Below are positions 7,625 to 16,782 of a DNA stretch of 64,000 nt, piece after piece. Numbering within the stretch: the first letter of the stretch is position 1; each line of letters opens with the position of its first letter. Where the stretch lies: positions 1-64,000 of the forward strand of contig NZ_KQ434754.1 in the NCBI RefSeq assembly GCF_001270745.1, given 5' to 3'. Origin of the DNA: Jiangella muralis. GTDB lineage: Bacteria > Actinomycetota > Actinomycetes > Jiangellales > Jiangellaceae. Position numbers and translations under genes: made by a program. The notes below the pieces were generated by a model. That model saw nothing but the letters and a program-made list of their open reading frames with translations, was not told the DNA's origin and did no database searches.

Positions 7625-9718
7625 ATGTTACGCAGCATCACCGGGTTCGCCGTCAGGCGGCCCGTCATCGTCATCCTCGTGTGGGTGGCCGTCCTCGCCG
7701 CCGGATTCGGCATCGGTATCGGCGTGTTCGACCGCCTCACCTCCGACACCGGCGTCGTTCCGGGTAGCGAGTCCGCCCAGGCCGAGGAGCACGTCGACGA
7801 CGCCGCCCCGCAGCCGGACGTCGTCACCGCCGTCATCGAGGGCGCCACCCCCGAGGCGCTGGCGGCCGGCCTGGCCGATGTCGCGGCGATCCCCGGGATC
7901 GCGTCGGTCTCGCCGCCGCTGCCGTCCGAGTCCGGCGACGCGGCCCTCGTCGAGATCGGGCTCTCGCCCGGCCTGGAGGACGACGGCGAGGAAGAGGCGG
8001 CGGCCGCCGCCGAGCGGCTGGAGTCGATCGACGCGACGTCCGTCGTGGTCGCCGGCGGTCCACTGTCCGACGTCGAGTTCGCCGAGACCGCCCAGGAGGA
8101 CGTCGCCCGCGCGGAGATGCTGACCCTGCCGGTCGTGTTGATCCTGCTGCTGCTGGTGTTCGGCGGGCTGCTCGCGGCCGGGCTGCCGCTGCTGGTGGCG
8201 ATGATCGGCGTCGGCTCGACGTTCGGCATCCTGTTCGCGTTCAGCCAGGTCACCGACGTCTCGGTGTACGCGATCCAGATCACGACGATGCTGGCCGTCG
8301 GGCTCGCCGTCGACTACGCGCTGCTGATGGTGAGCCGGTTCCGCGAGGAGCGGCGCACCGCGCCCGACGTGCGCGAAGCCGTACTGCGCACCTCGGCGAC
8401 GGCCGGGCGGACGGTCGTGTTCTCCGGGCTGACGGTGGCCGTCGCGCTGGCCGGGCTGGTGGTCTTCAACGACCCGTTCCTGCGCTCGATGGGGCTGGCC
8501 GGGTCCGCCATCGTGCTGGCCGACATGGCCGCCGCGCTGACGCTGCTGCCGGCGCTGCTGGCGAAGTTCGGCCACCGCATCTCGCCGTCGCGGGAGAAGT
8601 CCGGCGACGGCGTGTTCGCCCGGGTCGCCCGCGGCGTGCAGAAGCGCCCCGTCCTCACGCTGGTCACGACGGCGGCCGCGCTGGTCACGCTGGCGGCGCC
8701 GGTCGCGGACCTGCACATCTCGCAGGGCGACCCGCGGATGCTGCCGGCGTCGACCGACACCCGCGAGTTGTGGACGCAGCTCAACACGCACTTCCCCGAG
8801 CAGGCCCGCTGGACCGGCGACATCGAGATCGTCGCGTCGGCGCCGGAGAACGCGGTCGAGGGCCTGCGAGAGACCGTCGCGGACCTGCCCGGCATCGAGT
8901 CGGTCGAGGTCGTCCCGCTGACCGACGACCTCACCGGCCTGGCCGCGACCCCGTCCGGCGACGCCGAGGGCCCGGCCGCCCAGGACGCCGTCCGGTCGAT
9001 CCGCGCGCTGGACCTGCCCTACGAGATCCAGGTCGGCGGCGACACCGCGACACTGGTCGACTACCAGGCGATGCTGGGCGACCGGCTGCCGTGGGCGATC
9101 GCGCTGGTGGCGATCGGCACGCTGACCCTGCTGTTCGCGTTCACCGGCTCGATCCTGCTGCCGATCAAGGCGATCCTCACCAACCTGCTGAGCATCGGCG
9201 CCGCCCTCGGCGTGGTCGTCTGGGTGTTCCAGCAGGGCCACCTGGCCGGGCTGCTCGGCACCGACGGCCTCGGCTACCTGCACCTGACCGTCCCGATCCT
9301 GGTCGGCGCGATCGCGTTCGGGCTCTCCGTCGACTACGAGGTGTTCCTGCTGTCGCGGATCCGCGAGCGCTGGCTGGCCGGCGACGGCCCGCGTGGCTCG
9401 GTGGTCGCCGGGCTGCAGCGCACCGGCGGCATCGTCACCGCGGCCGCACTGATCATCGGCGTCGTCTTCACCGGGTTCGTGTTCGGCGGGTTCGCGCCGA
9501 TCAAGGCGATCGGGCTCGGGCTGGTGCTGGCGATCGCGCTGGACGCGATCGTGGTCCGGATGCTGCTGGTCCCGGCGACGATGACGCTGCTCGGCGCGCG
9601 CAACTGGTGGCTGCCGCGGCCGCTGCGCCGGCTGCACGACCGGCTGGCGCTCACCGAGTCGTCGCCGTCCCGGCCGGAGGAGGCGCCGGCCGAGCGCGGC
9701 CCCGCGACGGTGGGCTGA
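7625..9718 (+). CDS. MMPL family RND-type transporter
   Basis: A 697-residue membrane protein with the two-fold RND layout: helix 1 (VRRPVIVILVWVAVLAAGF), a ~150-residue extracytoplasmic loop, five helices with AVGLAVDYALLMVSRFREE, a second loop around residues 350-470, then helices with the matching FGLSVDYEVFLLSRIRERW. MMPL proteins export lipids, glycolipids or drugs using the proton gradient. Start ATG has a strong AGGAGG site seven bases upstream. It lies behind a kinase/regulator pair and probably belongs to that regulon. The substrate is not known. The gene ends at a long hairpin shared with the convergent sigma-factor gene. Confidence 0.93.
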   Translation: MLRSITGFAVRRPVIVILVWVAVLAAGFGIGIGVFDRLTSDTGVVPGSESAQAEEHVDDAAPQPDVVTAVIEGATPEALAAGLADVAAIPGIASVSPPLPSESGDAALVEIGLSPGLEDDGEEEAAAAAERLESIDATSVVVAGGPLSDVEFAETAQEDVARAEMLTLPVVLILLLLVFGGLLAAGLPLLVAMIGVGSTFGILFAFSQVTDVSVYAIQITTMLAVGLAVDYALLMVSRFREERRTAPDVREAVLRTSATAGRTVVFSGLTVAVALAGLVVFNDPFLRSMGLAGSAIVLADMAAALTLLPALLAKFGHRISPSREKSGDGVFARVARGVQKRPVLTLVTTAAALVTLAAPVADLHISQGDPRMLPASTDTRELWTQLNTHFPEQARWTGDIEIVASAPENAVEGLRETVADLPGIESVEVVPLTDDLTGLAATPSGDAEGPAAQDAVRSIRALDLPYEIQVGGDTATLVDYQAMLGDRLPWAIALVAIGTLTLLFAFTGSILLPIKAILTNLLSIGAALGVVVWVFQQGHLAGLLGTDGLGYLHLTVPILVGAIAFGLSVDYEVFLLSRIRERWLAGDGPRGSVVAGLQRTGGIVTAAALIIGVVFTGFVFGGFAPIKAIGLGLVLAIALDAIVVRMLLVPATMTLLGARNWWLPRPLRRLHDRLALTESSPSRPEEAPAERGPATVG

Positions 9719-9736
9719 CCCCGTCCCCTCCCCCCA

Positions 9737-9810
9737 AGTTGATCTTGGAGTAACTGCGGAAACACTGGGCGAAATGCCCGATACATTCCGCGGTGACTCC
9801 AAGATCAACT
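9737..9810. terminator. Long bidirectional hairpin between convergent genes
   Basis: Outer arms AGTTGATCTTGGAGT (9737-9751) and its exact complement (9796-9810) enclose a second imperfect pair (CTGCGGAA with TTCCGCGG) and a central GGGC-GAAAT-GCCC hairpin, giving one nested stem-loop. It separates the MMPL stop (9718) from the sigma-factor stop, whose first base pair lies at the arm's end (9810). A bidirectional terminator is the simplest reading. Confidence 0.7.
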
Positions 9811-11027
9811 CACGTCGTGAGCTCGCGTAGCCGTCGTTCCAGCAGCCGCCGCTCGGGCTCGGTCCGGGCGGCGGCGACGGCGTCCCGGTAGGCCGCGGCC
9901 GCCTCGCGACGCCGTCCGGCCCGGCGCAGCAGATCGGCCCGGACGGCGGGCAGCAGCGGGTACTCCGCCAGCTCGGCGGCGACCGCGCCCACCGCCGTCA
10001 GCCCCGCCTCCGGCCCGTCCCGGAAGCCCACCGCGACCGCCCGGTTCAGCGCGATCACCGGCGACGACCGCAGCGTCAGCAGCGCGTCGTAGGCGGCGAC
10101 GATGCGGACCCAGTCGGTGTCGCCGGCGCGAGCCGCGCTCGTGTGCAGCGCGGCGATCTCGGCCTGCAGCCGGTAATAGCCGGGCGGGTGGCCGGTCCCG
10201 CGGGCCGCCGCGAGCGCCGTCCGCCCCGCCTCGACGCGATCGTGGTCCCACCGGCCGCGGTCCTGCTCCTCCAACGTGACCAGTTCGCCCGCCGCGTCGG
10301 TCCGGGCCGCGCGGCGGGCGTGCTGCAGGAGCAGCAGCGCGTGCAGCCCGAGCACCTCGTCGTCCTCCGGGAGCAGCCGCGCGACCAGCCCGGACAGCTG
10401 GACCGCCTCGGCGGCGAGGTCGTCGTCCAACGCCGCGTAGCCCTCGGTGAAGATCAGGTAGACGACGGCGAGAACGGCATCCGTGCGGGCGGCCAGCCGA
10501 TGCGACTCGGGCACCCGGAAACCGATGCCGGCGTGCTCGATCTTGTTCTTCGCACGCAGCAGCCGCTGCCCCATCGTCGCCTCGCTGACCAGGAACGCCC
10601 GGGCGATCTGCCGCGTCGACAGCCCGGCCACCGACTTCAGCGTCAGCGCCACCCGGCCGGCCATCGGCAGCGCCGGGTGGCAGCAGGTGAACAGCAACTT
10701 CAGCCGGTCGTCGCCGTACGGGCCGGGCTCGTCGCCGGTGAGGTCGCGGGCCAGTTCGGCCAGCGCCTGTGCCTCCCGCAGCTTCGCCCGCTCGGTCTGC
10801 CTCCGTCTGAGCACGTCGACGGCACGGCGCCGGGCCGTCGTCGTCAGCCAGGCGCTCGGATTGTCCGGGACGCCGTCGAGCGGCCAGCGTTCCAGCGCCC
10901 GCTCGACGGCGTCCTGCAGGCAGTCCTCGGCGAGGTCGAAGTCGCCCGTCACCCGGATCAGCGCGGCGACGATGCGCAGCCGCTCGGCGGCGACGGCGCC
11001 GGCAACGGCCGCCCGGGCGTCCGTCAC
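9810..11027 (-). CDS. ECF-type RNA polymerase sigma factor with DUF6596-like C-terminal region
   Basis: A 405-residue protein, about twice a normal ECF sigma factor. Region 2 is at residues ~10-80 (VTGDFDLAEDCLQDAVERAL and the -10 reading NPSAWLTTTARRRAVDVLRR), region 4 at ~110-175 (LSTRQIARAFLVSEATMGQRL). The rest is an alpha-helical extension rich in TPR-like helices, known in ECF factors that pair with DGPF/YCII proteins. Indeed the DGPF gene lies directly upstream and overlaps by four bases (GTGA), fixing the GTG start at 11027. No anti-sigma gene is present; the C-terminal extension may control activity. Regulon unknown. Confidence 0.92.
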   Translation of the reverse strand: MTDARAAVAGAVAAERLRIVAALIRVTGDFDLAEDCLQDAVERALERWPLDGVPDNPSAWLTTTARRRAVDVLRRRQTERAKLREAQALAELARDLTGDEPGPYGDDRLKLLFTCCHPALPMAGRVALTLKSVAGLSTRQIARAFLVSEATMGQRLLRAKNKIEHAGIGFRVPESHRLAARTDAVLAVVYLIFTEGYAALDDDLAAEAVQLSGLVARLLPEDDEVLGLHALLLLQHARRAARTDAAGELVTLEEQDRGRWDHDRVEAGRTALAAARGTGHPPGYYRLQAEIAALHTSAARAGDTDWVRIVAAYDALLTLRSSPVIALNRAVAVGFRDGPEAGLTAVGAVAAELAEYPLLPAVRADLLRRAGRRREAAAAYRDAVAAARTEPERRLLERRLRELTT

Positions 11028-11362
11028 CCGTCGAGCGGCCAGAACGGCCGCAGCTCCAGCCGTCCGGTGTAGGCCATCGAGTGCTTCGACGCGATCTCGA
11101 TCGCCTCGTCGAGATCGGCGCAGTCGAGCACGTCGAAGCCGACGATCCACTCGTTGGTCTCGGCGAACGGGCCGTCGGTGACCAGCAGCTCGCCGCCCCG
11201 GACTCGGACCGTGGTCGCGGCGGACGGCGGGCGCAGCCGGTCGCCGACGACGTGCTTGCCGGCGCCCGTCACGTAGGCGAACCACTCCTCGATGTCGGGA
11301 GCGGCAGCGGCGTCGGCCTCGGAGTGGGCGGGATCGGTGCCGACGAGCATCAGGTACTTCAT
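11024..11362 (-). CDS. YCII/DGPF-domain protein
   Basis: A 112-residue protein beginning MKYLMLVG and carrying the hallmark DGPFAETNE segment (residues 63-71) of the DGPF/YCII family, with the closing LRPFWPLDG also typical. The fold is a dimeric ferredoxin-like barrel. These proteins are almost always encoded next to the long ECF sigma factors, as here with a four-base overlap. Biochemical role is not established; a co-regulator or small-ligand sensor is commonly assumed. A GGAG site lies eight bases before the ATG. It heads the operon. Confidence 0.93.
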   Translation of the reverse strand: MKYLMLVGTDPAHSEADAAAAPDIEEWFAYVTGAGKHVVGDRLRPPSAATTVRVRGGELLVTDGPFAETNEWIVGFDVLDCADLDEAIEIASKHSMAYTGRLELRPFWPLDG

Positions 11363-11466
11363 GGCGGGTTCTCCTTCGCAGGGATGCTGTCATCTTCGCG
11401 GTACCCCCCCACGACGAACGGGACGGGCGTGATCCGACACTCCTCCCGAGGACAGCTTCCCTCTCC

Positions 11467-11485
11467 GCCGGGCGCGGCGCCCGGC
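11467..11485 (-). terminator. GC hairpin after the sugar operon
   Basis: GCCGGGCGC, one base, and its perfect complement lie 11 bases past the stop of the ROK regulator at 11496, the last gene of the eight-gene operon. No T-tract. The remaining bases of the gap (11363-11495) show no gene. Confidence 0.55.
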
Positions 11486-11495
11486 AGCGGGTGCG

Positions 11496-12713
11496 TCAGA
11501 GCGTCACGCCGAGCTGGTGCGTGACGGCCGCGGCGGCGGCGCCCAGCAGGCCGGATCGGGTGGAGTTCTCGTCCATGACGATGACCGGCCGAGCGTTCAG
11601 CGCCGCCATGGTCCGATCCCCGACGTGTGCCCGGACCCGGTCGAGGAGGCGCTGCCCGGCGGCCACGATCGGGCCGTGCAGGATGAACAGCGGGATCGAC
11701 AGCACGTGGAACAGGTTGACGATGCCCAGGGCGACGTGAGCGGCGTACTCGTCGAGAACCTCGGCTCCGGCGGCGTCGCCGTCCGCCGCGAGCTCGGTCA
11801 GCGCGTGCGGGGTCGCCGCCGCCCCCGGCAGCCCGGCCCGCTCGCAGCGGCGGCGCAGCCACCGCAGCGAGGCCAGCGTCTCCCAGCAGCCGCGCTGGCC
11901 GCACCGACACAGCTCGCCGTCGTGGTCCAGCGTCATGTGACCGACCTCGGTCGCGACGAGCGGCCCCCGGTGCAGCCGTCCGTTCAGCATGATCCCCGCG
12001 CCGATGCCGTCGCCGATCTGCAGTGCGGCGAAGTCGCGGACGCCGCGGGCCTGGCCGAACCAGCGCTGCCCGAGGGCCAGCGCGCGGGCGTCGTCCTCGA
12101 GCACCACCGTGGTGCCGGTCGCGGCGGCGAGCAGGGCGGGCAGCCGCGATCCCGGCAGCACGTCGATCGTGGTGGAGGCGAGGATCTCGCCACCCGGGCC
12201 GAAGAAGCCGGGCAGCGCGAGCCCGACGGCGGCCAGCCGCTGCTGCGGACCGAGCACCGACCGGATGGCGTCGAGCGCGGCGGCGTCGAACTCGGCGGTG
12301 CTGTCCACCGGCGGCAGTGCGACGCTGCGCCGGACCGAGACCTGCCCTTCCGGGCCGACGACGCCCACGTCGACCGTGCCGGGCTCGATCACCACGGCGC
12401 CGAGCGGGCCGCGATCGGTGAACCAGAGCGGCCGCGACGGCTTGCCGACCCGGCGCGACCCACTCGCCTCGGCGGGCCGCTCGTGCAGCACACCCTCGGC
12501 CAGCAGCCCGGAGACGACGCCACCGATGCTGGCCCGGGTGACGCCGCTGTGGCGGGCCAGGTCGGCGCGTGACAGCGGCCCGTGGTCGGCCAGCGCCTGC
12601 AACACCCGGGCCCGGTTCGTGCTGGCGACGGCGGTGGTGGAGAGCAGGCCGGTCTCGGGGCGCGGCCCCAGCGCGACGACGCGCGGTCCCGTCCGCGCCG
12701 CGGACTCGCTCAT
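11496..12713 (-). CDS. ROK family transcriptional repressor
   Basis: A 405-residue ROK regulator. The N-terminal winged helix is at residues ~35-90 (LSRADLARHSGVTRASIGGV), followed by a sugar-kinase-like ROK domain containing the zinc-binding CRCGQRGCWE. Family members (NagC, Mlc, XylR) bind sugar or sugar-phosphate to release DNA. It is the last gene of the operon and overlaps the ceramidase-like gene by four bases (ATGA at 12710-12713), so it is co-translated with the pathway and most likely represses it. The phosphate-ATP motif of true ROK kinases is not evident, supporting a regulator rather than an enzyme. Confidence 0.93.
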   Translation of the reverse strand: MSESAARTGPRVVALGPRPETGLLSTTAVASTNRARVLQALADHGPLSRADLARHSGVTRASIGGVVSGLLAEGVLHERPAEASGSRRVGKPSRPLWFTDRGPLGAVVIEPGTVDVGVVGPEGQVSVRRSVALPPVDSTAEFDAAALDAIRSVLGPQQRLAAVGLALPGFFGPGGEILASTTIDVLPGSRLPALLAAATGTTVVLEDDARALALGQRWFGQARGVRDFAALQIGDGIGAGIMLNGRLHRGPLVATEVGHMTLDHDGELCRCGQRGCWETLASLRWLRRRCERAGLPGAAATPHALTELAADGDAAGAEVLDEYAAHVALGIVNLFHVLSIPLFILHGPIVAAGQRLLDRVRAHVGDRTMAALNARPVIVMDENSTRSGLLGAAAAAVTHQLGVTL

Positions 12714-14086
12714 GGTCCGGACCGCTTCCCGCCGCGGCCGGCGTCGGTCGTGCCCGGGAGGTCGCGGGCCAGCGCCAGCACGGTGCCGGTGAGCCGCTCC
12801 ACGGTGCCCGGCGCATGACGGGTGCTGCCCACCTCGTAGCCGCGCCGAGAGAAGTCCTCGCGCACCGGCAGGTAGCTGGCGGCCGCGTTCGCGTAGCCGA
12901 TGGGCAGCACGTCGTCACCGAGCTCGTCGCGCAGCCGGTCCGCCGACGTGGTCAGCGGCTCGCCGGGCAGCGCGATCAGGCGGAACCCGCCGAGGGCGAA
13001 CACCTGGACCGGCAGGGTGGCGCCTGCGGCGGGCGGGAAGTCGACACAGAGGTAGCTGGGACGGGCGGCCATCAGGTCCTCGATCCACCACTGCTGTGCC
13101 GTCGCGGTGGCGCGGTCGCGCACCGCGCCGGAGCCGGCCGACGCGACGGCGGCTCGGGCCGCGGCCAGCTCGCGGCGGATCCGCTCCTGTGCGGGCGGTG
13201 CCTTGGCCTCGACGGCGACGTCCGCGGCGGCCGCTGCGAGGGCCGGGACGTCGAGGACGGTGTCCGCCCGGTCCAGCGGCACCGGCAGGTCGCGGTCGCG
13301 GCTGAGGTTGATGGTCCGGTTCGGCAGCGCCGCGCGGAGCGCGGTGAGGATCGCGTCCGCCGCCCTGACGCCGAACTGCCGGCCGAGCAGCCGCATGTCG
13401 GCCGCGCTCTGGTCGTGGAAGATCGGGTTGATGTCGCCGGCGAAGCCCTGGACGAACACCGCCCGGCCACCACAGGCGGCCTCGACGGTGTCGCACAGCG
13501 TTCCGGGGAAGTCGCGGGAGTACTCCGCCGTCGCCGGTCCGAGCACGGTCGGGTGGCAGGCCAGGCCGACCAGCGACGCCACCACCTCGCCGGCGTCGTC
13601 CACCGCGACCAGCGCGGTGCCGGTGCGATCGACCGGTCCGGCCGGGTCGCGCCGGTTGTGTACCAGTCCGGTGACGTCGAACCGGACCCGGCGCAGCTCG
13701 GCGGCACGAGCGTCGCGGACCGCGGCGGCCGCGGCGGCGACGGCGGACCGGGCGATCTCGGCGTGGAGGTCCTCGTGCCCGGCGCCGACGGCCGGGCCGC
13801 AGTGGGTGTGGGTGGCCGCGACCATGACGTGGTCCGGCGGCGTTCCCAGCTCTCGTCCGACGCCGGCACGGATGGCGGCCGTCAGCGCGGCCGGCACGTA
13901 GAGCAGATCGGCCACGACCAGCGCCAGGGTGACGCCGCGGTGACCGAACACCACCACCCGGCAGGCGAGGTCGTCGAGCGCGCCCCCGGCGGGCGACTGG
14001 CGAGCGGCGTACCCGGCCAGCTCGTGGCCGGGGGCCGGCGTGAAGGGCACGGCCGCGGCCCCGACGCGCAGTCGCGAGGCACTCAT
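12710..14086 (-). CDS. Neutral/alkaline ceramidase-like N-terminal domain protein
   Basis: A 458-residue protein starting MSASRLRVGAAAVPFTPAPG, a typical opening for the non-lysosomal ceramidase fold. Metal ligands look present: ATHTHCGPA near residue 95 and GLACHPT near 175. The segment equivalent to the ceramidase active-site loop (GDVSP) reads GDINP here, so the nucleophilic serine is replaced by asparagine. No signal peptide is seen, so it is cytoplasmic, unlike secreted ceramidases. It is embedded in a sugar-catabolic operon between a ROK kinase and a ROK regulator, overlapping both by four bases. A metal-dependent hydrolase or deacylase acting on a sugar intermediate is possible; true ceramidase activity is unlikely. 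Confidence 0.8.
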   Translation of the reverse strand: MSASRLRVGAAAVPFTPAPGHELAGYAARQSPAGGALDDLACRVVVFGHRGVTLALVVADLLYVPAALTAAIRAGVGRELGTPPDHVMVAATHTHCGPAVGAGHEDLHAEIARSAVAAAAAAVRDARAAELRRVRFDVTGLVHNRRDPAGPVDRTGTALVAVDDAGEVVASLVGLACHPTVLGPATAEYSRDFPGTLCDTVEAACGGRAVFVQGFAGDINPIFHDQSAADMRLLGRQFGVRAADAILTALRAALPNRTINLSRDRDLPVPLDRADTVLDVPALAAAAADVAVEAKAPPAQERIRRELAAARAAVASAGSGAVRDRATATAQQWWIEDLMAARPSYLCVDFPPAAGATLPVQVFALGGFRLIALPGEPLTTSADRLRDELGDDVLPIGYANAAASYLPVREDFSRRGYEVGSTRHAPGTVERLTGTVLALARDLPGTTDAGRGGKRSGP

Positions 14087-15021
14087 CGCACCCCCTCCTG
14101 GTCGTGCGTCAGCGCCGCCATGACGTGCGGGTCGTGCTCGCACAGCGCGGCGGCGCCGTGCAGCGTGCTGTGCGAGCCGTGGATCGGGCGCTCGATCGCC
14201 GGGCCGGGGCCGATCCGCGCACGCAGCCGGTCGCGCAGCGACGGGAAGAACCCGTCCTGCCGCAGGACGCCGCCGCCGAGGACGAGAATCGTGGCCCGGA
14301 CCCGTGTCATCGCCGTCGTCAGCGCGGTCGCAAGATGGTCCAGCGCCTGGTCGAGGACCAGCCGGGCCGCCGGTTCGCCGTGCTCGGCCGCGGCTGCCAC
14401 GTCGGCCACGGACGGCTCCGCGCCCGCCTCGCCGGTGAGGTCGAGGTAGCGCCGGACGATGCCGGCGCCGGAGCTGTACGCCTCGAGGCAGCCCCGGCGG
14501 CCGCACCCACAGCGCGCGGCGTCGTCGCCGGTCGCGACCCGCAGGTGGCCCAGCTCGCGCTCGCCGGTGCCGTCCTGCCAGTCGAGCAGGCCGTTGCGGA
14601 TGACGCCCATGCCGATGCCGGTCGACATGGTGACGTACAGCCCGTCGCGGTGTCGCGCCCGGGACGGGTGGGCGAGCTCGGCGAGCGTCGCCGCGGTCGC
14701 GTCGCCGATCAGCTCCAGTTCGCAGCCGGTGGCCGCGGCGACGGTGGCGACGAGCGGGTGGTCGCGCCAGGGCAGATTCGCCGCGGAGATCACCCGGCCG
14801 GCCGCCCGGTCCAGGTGCCCGGCGCTGGCCACGACGATGCGCTCGCCCGGCCGCGGCGCCCACCGGTCGATGGCGCTCAGCACCTGCCGCGTCAGCCCGG
14901 CGGCGCCCTCGTCGACCCGCGTGGGGATGCGGTGGACGACGTCCGGTGCCGCCGACTCCGCGGATTCGATCTTGGTTCCGCCGACGTCGACCGCGATCCC
15001 CGCCCGCACGGCACCGCTCAT
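14083..15021 (-). CDS. ROK family sugar kinase
   Basis: A 312-residue ROK kinase. The phosphate-binding motif DVGGTKIE is at residues ~12-19, the sugar-site GELGHLR-type segment appears as RELGHLRVA, and the zinc site is CGCGRRGCLE. There is no helix-turn-helix, so this is an enzyme: ATP-dependent phosphorylation of a hexose or N-acyl hexosamine, by family similarity to glucokinase, NagK and NanK. The Asp of the IGDATAATLAE segment is in the expected place for a catalytic base. Start ATG at 15021 overlaps the SIS gene by four bases. The substrate is presumably the sugar brought in by the ABC system of this operon. Confidence 0.9.
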   Translation of the reverse strand: MSGAVRAGIAVDVGGTKIESAESAAPDVVHRIPTRVDEGAAGLTRQVLSAIDRWAPRPGERIVVASAGHLDRAAGRVISAANLPWRDHPLVATVAAATGCELELIGDATAATLAELAHPSRARHRDGLYVTMSTGIGMGVIRNGLLDWQDGTGERELGHLRVATGDDAARCGCGRRGCLEAYSSGAGIVRRYLDLTGEAGAEPSVADVAAAAEHGEPAARLVLDQALDHLATALTTAMTRVRATILVLGGGVLRQDGFFPSLRDRLRARIGPGPAIERPIHGSHSTLHGAAALCEHDPHVMAALTHDQEGVR

Positions 15022-15731
15022 GCGGGCTCGCGGCGGTCGACGTTGGCGCTGGGGATGACCCCCGGGTCGTGGCCGCGAGCGGAGAGGACGCGGGCCACCG
15101 ACACGTTGATCAGCTGGGCGATCAGCGCTCCGCTGATGGTGGAGACGGCGCCGGTGCGCTCGCCGCCGGGCAGCGCGACGGCGGCGTCGCCCACCGGGCC
15201 GTGATTGTCGATGACGTCGTCGGCGACGTCGCCGAGGCGCAGGCCGGAGGGGTGCCTCGACGGCATCGCCGCGCTGTGCTGCCTCGACAGCACGGCCGCC
15301 ACGTAGACGCCGTGCTCCCGGGCCTCCCGTGCCAGTTCGACGATGGCGCCGTTGCGGCCGCTCTGCGAGGCGATGAGCACTGCGTCGCCGGGTCCGACCT
15401 CGAACAGCCTCAGCAGTTCGACACCGCGGCGCGGGTCGCGTTCGGGCTCGGAGTCCGACAGCTGCAGGTGCGCCGGTCGAGGCTCGGTGCGCAGGTCGTC
15501 GAGGTTCATGGAGACGAAGCCCGGCAGGCCGCCGGCGCGGTGGCACAGCTCGTCGGCGACGGCTTTGGAGTGGCCGGCGCCGAACGTGTAGACCCGGTGC
15601 CCGGACTGCAGGACGTCGGCGAACCGCTCGGCCACCCGCCGGATCGTGACCGCCTCGTCGCGGCCGGCCGCGACGGCCGGAGCGAGCAGCGCCTCGACCG
15701 TGGAGCGGTACTCGTCGGCGGGGTCGGTCAT
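15018..15731 (-). CDS. SIS-domain sugar-phosphate protein
   Basis: A 237-residue single SIS-domain protein. The sugar-phosphate loop is visible as TFGAGHSKAVADELCHRAG and the second phosphate-contacting segment as LIASQSGRNGAIVELA. It resembles the UPF0309/NagB-II-like isomerases found beside ROK kinases and amino-sugar transporters. Likely role: isomerisation, deamination or etherase chemistry on the phosphorylated sugar made by the neighbouring kinase; the exact reaction is not readable. It overlaps its neighbours by four bases on both sides (ATGA at 15728-15731 and 15018-15021). Confidence 0.87.
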   Translation of the reverse strand: MTDPADEYRSTVEALLAPAVAAGRDEAVTIRRVAERFADVLQSGHRVYTFGAGHSKAVADELCHRAGGLPGFVSMNLDDLRTEPRPAHLQLSDSEPERDPRRGVELLRLFEVGPGDAVLIASQSGRNGAIVELAREAREHGVYVAAVLSRQHSAAMPSRHPSGLRLGDVADDVIDNHGPVGDAAVALPGGERTGAVSTISGALIAQLINVSVARVLSARGHDPGVIPSANVDRREPA

Positions 15732-16753
15732 CGCTGCGTTCCTTCCGTGCCGTGTCCGGTGCGGGCCGGGACCGTGACGGTACCCCCGGTCTCGATCGAC
15801 TCGTGCAGCGCGACCAGCAGCAGGGTGTTGTCGACGGCGTCGGCGAGCGGGTCCGCCGGACGATCGGCCCCGTCCACACGATCGAGGAACTGGGTGAGCC
15901 GCGCCTCGGTCCAGTCGATGACCGCCGGGTGGACGTAGGCGTCCCGACCGGCCAGGTGGATCATCTGGTCGGAGGTGTCCACGTACAGCGCACCCTCGCT
16001 GCCGAGCAGTTCGAACCGGAAGTCGACCGGCGACGGCAGCGTGTCGGGCAGGCTCCAGGACGACTCGTACAGGCCGCTGATCTCGCGGTCATACCGGACC
16101 AGCGCGTGGATGAGGTCGTACGTGTCGACGCCGCGCTCGCGCAGCACCCGGCGGATGCCGGTGGCGGTCACCTCGGTGGCCGTGGCCCCCGTCAGCCAGG
16201 AGGCGAGGTCGAAGACGTGGCTGAGCAGGAACCAGCCGGAGGTCGTGTGCTCCGCCCAGCGCAGCAGCGACGTCGGGTACCGGACGGCGTTGCTCAGCCG
16301 CGCGTTGACGCCGATTACCTCGCCGATGTCGCCGCGGTCGACCGCCTCCTTGACCCGGGTGAAGACCGGGTTGGAGCGGTTGGTGAAGTTGCACTCGGCG
16401 TAGACGCCGGCGGCGCGGGCGGCCGCGCGCATGCGGGCGGCCGTCTCAGGGTCGGTCGCCAGCGGCTTCTCCACCAGCACCGGGACGCCGTGCTCGATGC
16501 AGGCGAGGAACGGCTCGGCGTGCAGGTGGTCGGGGACCGCGATGTAGGCGGCGTCCGGCCGGACCGTGTCCAGCATGGCGCCGACGTCGTCGAAGACCGG
16601 AGCGCCGACCCGGTCGCCGAGCCGGCCGGCGGCACCCGGGTCGGTGTCGCAGACGCCGGCGATCGAGGCGCGCCAGCGCAGGTTGGTTCCGGCCACGGCA
16701 TCGGCGTACGCGGCGCCCATGACGCCGCACCCGATGATGACGATCTTCGACAT
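15728..16753 (-). CDS. Gfo/Idh/MocA family oxidoreductase
   Basis: A 341-residue NAD(P)-dependent dehydrogenase. The N-terminal Rossmann fold opens with IVIIGCGVMGAAYADAVAG; the family EKP motif appears in VPVLVEKPLA near residue 100, and the C-terminal alpha/beta domain begins around NARLSNAVRY. Family enzymes oxidise or epimerise sugars, inositols or amino sugars at a hydroxyl carbon. The start at 16753 (MSKIVIIG) is preceded by GAGAGG. The gene follows the ABC permease by 29 bases and overlaps the SIS gene. Substrate unknown, but it suggests the imported sugar is oxidised during catabolism. Confidence 0.92.
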   Translation of the reverse strand: MSKIVIIGCGVMGAAYADAVAGTNLRWRASIAGVCDTDPGAAGRLGDRVGAPVFDDVGAMLDTVRPDAAYIAVPDHLHAEPFLACIEHGVPVLVEKPLATDPETAARMRAAARAAGVYAECNFTNRSNPVFTRVKEAVDRGDIGEVIGVNARLSNAVRYPTSLLRWAEHTTSGWFLLSHVFDLASWLTGATATEVTATGIRRVLRERGVDTYDLIHALVRYDREISGLYESSWSLPDTLPSPVDFRFELLGSEGALYVDTSDQMIHLAGRDAYVHPAVIDWTEARLTQFLDRVDGADRPADPLADAVDNTLLLVALHESIETGGTVTVPARTGHGTEGTQR

Positions 16754-16782
16754 ACGGATGGACCTCTCTGGGGTGGACAGGG

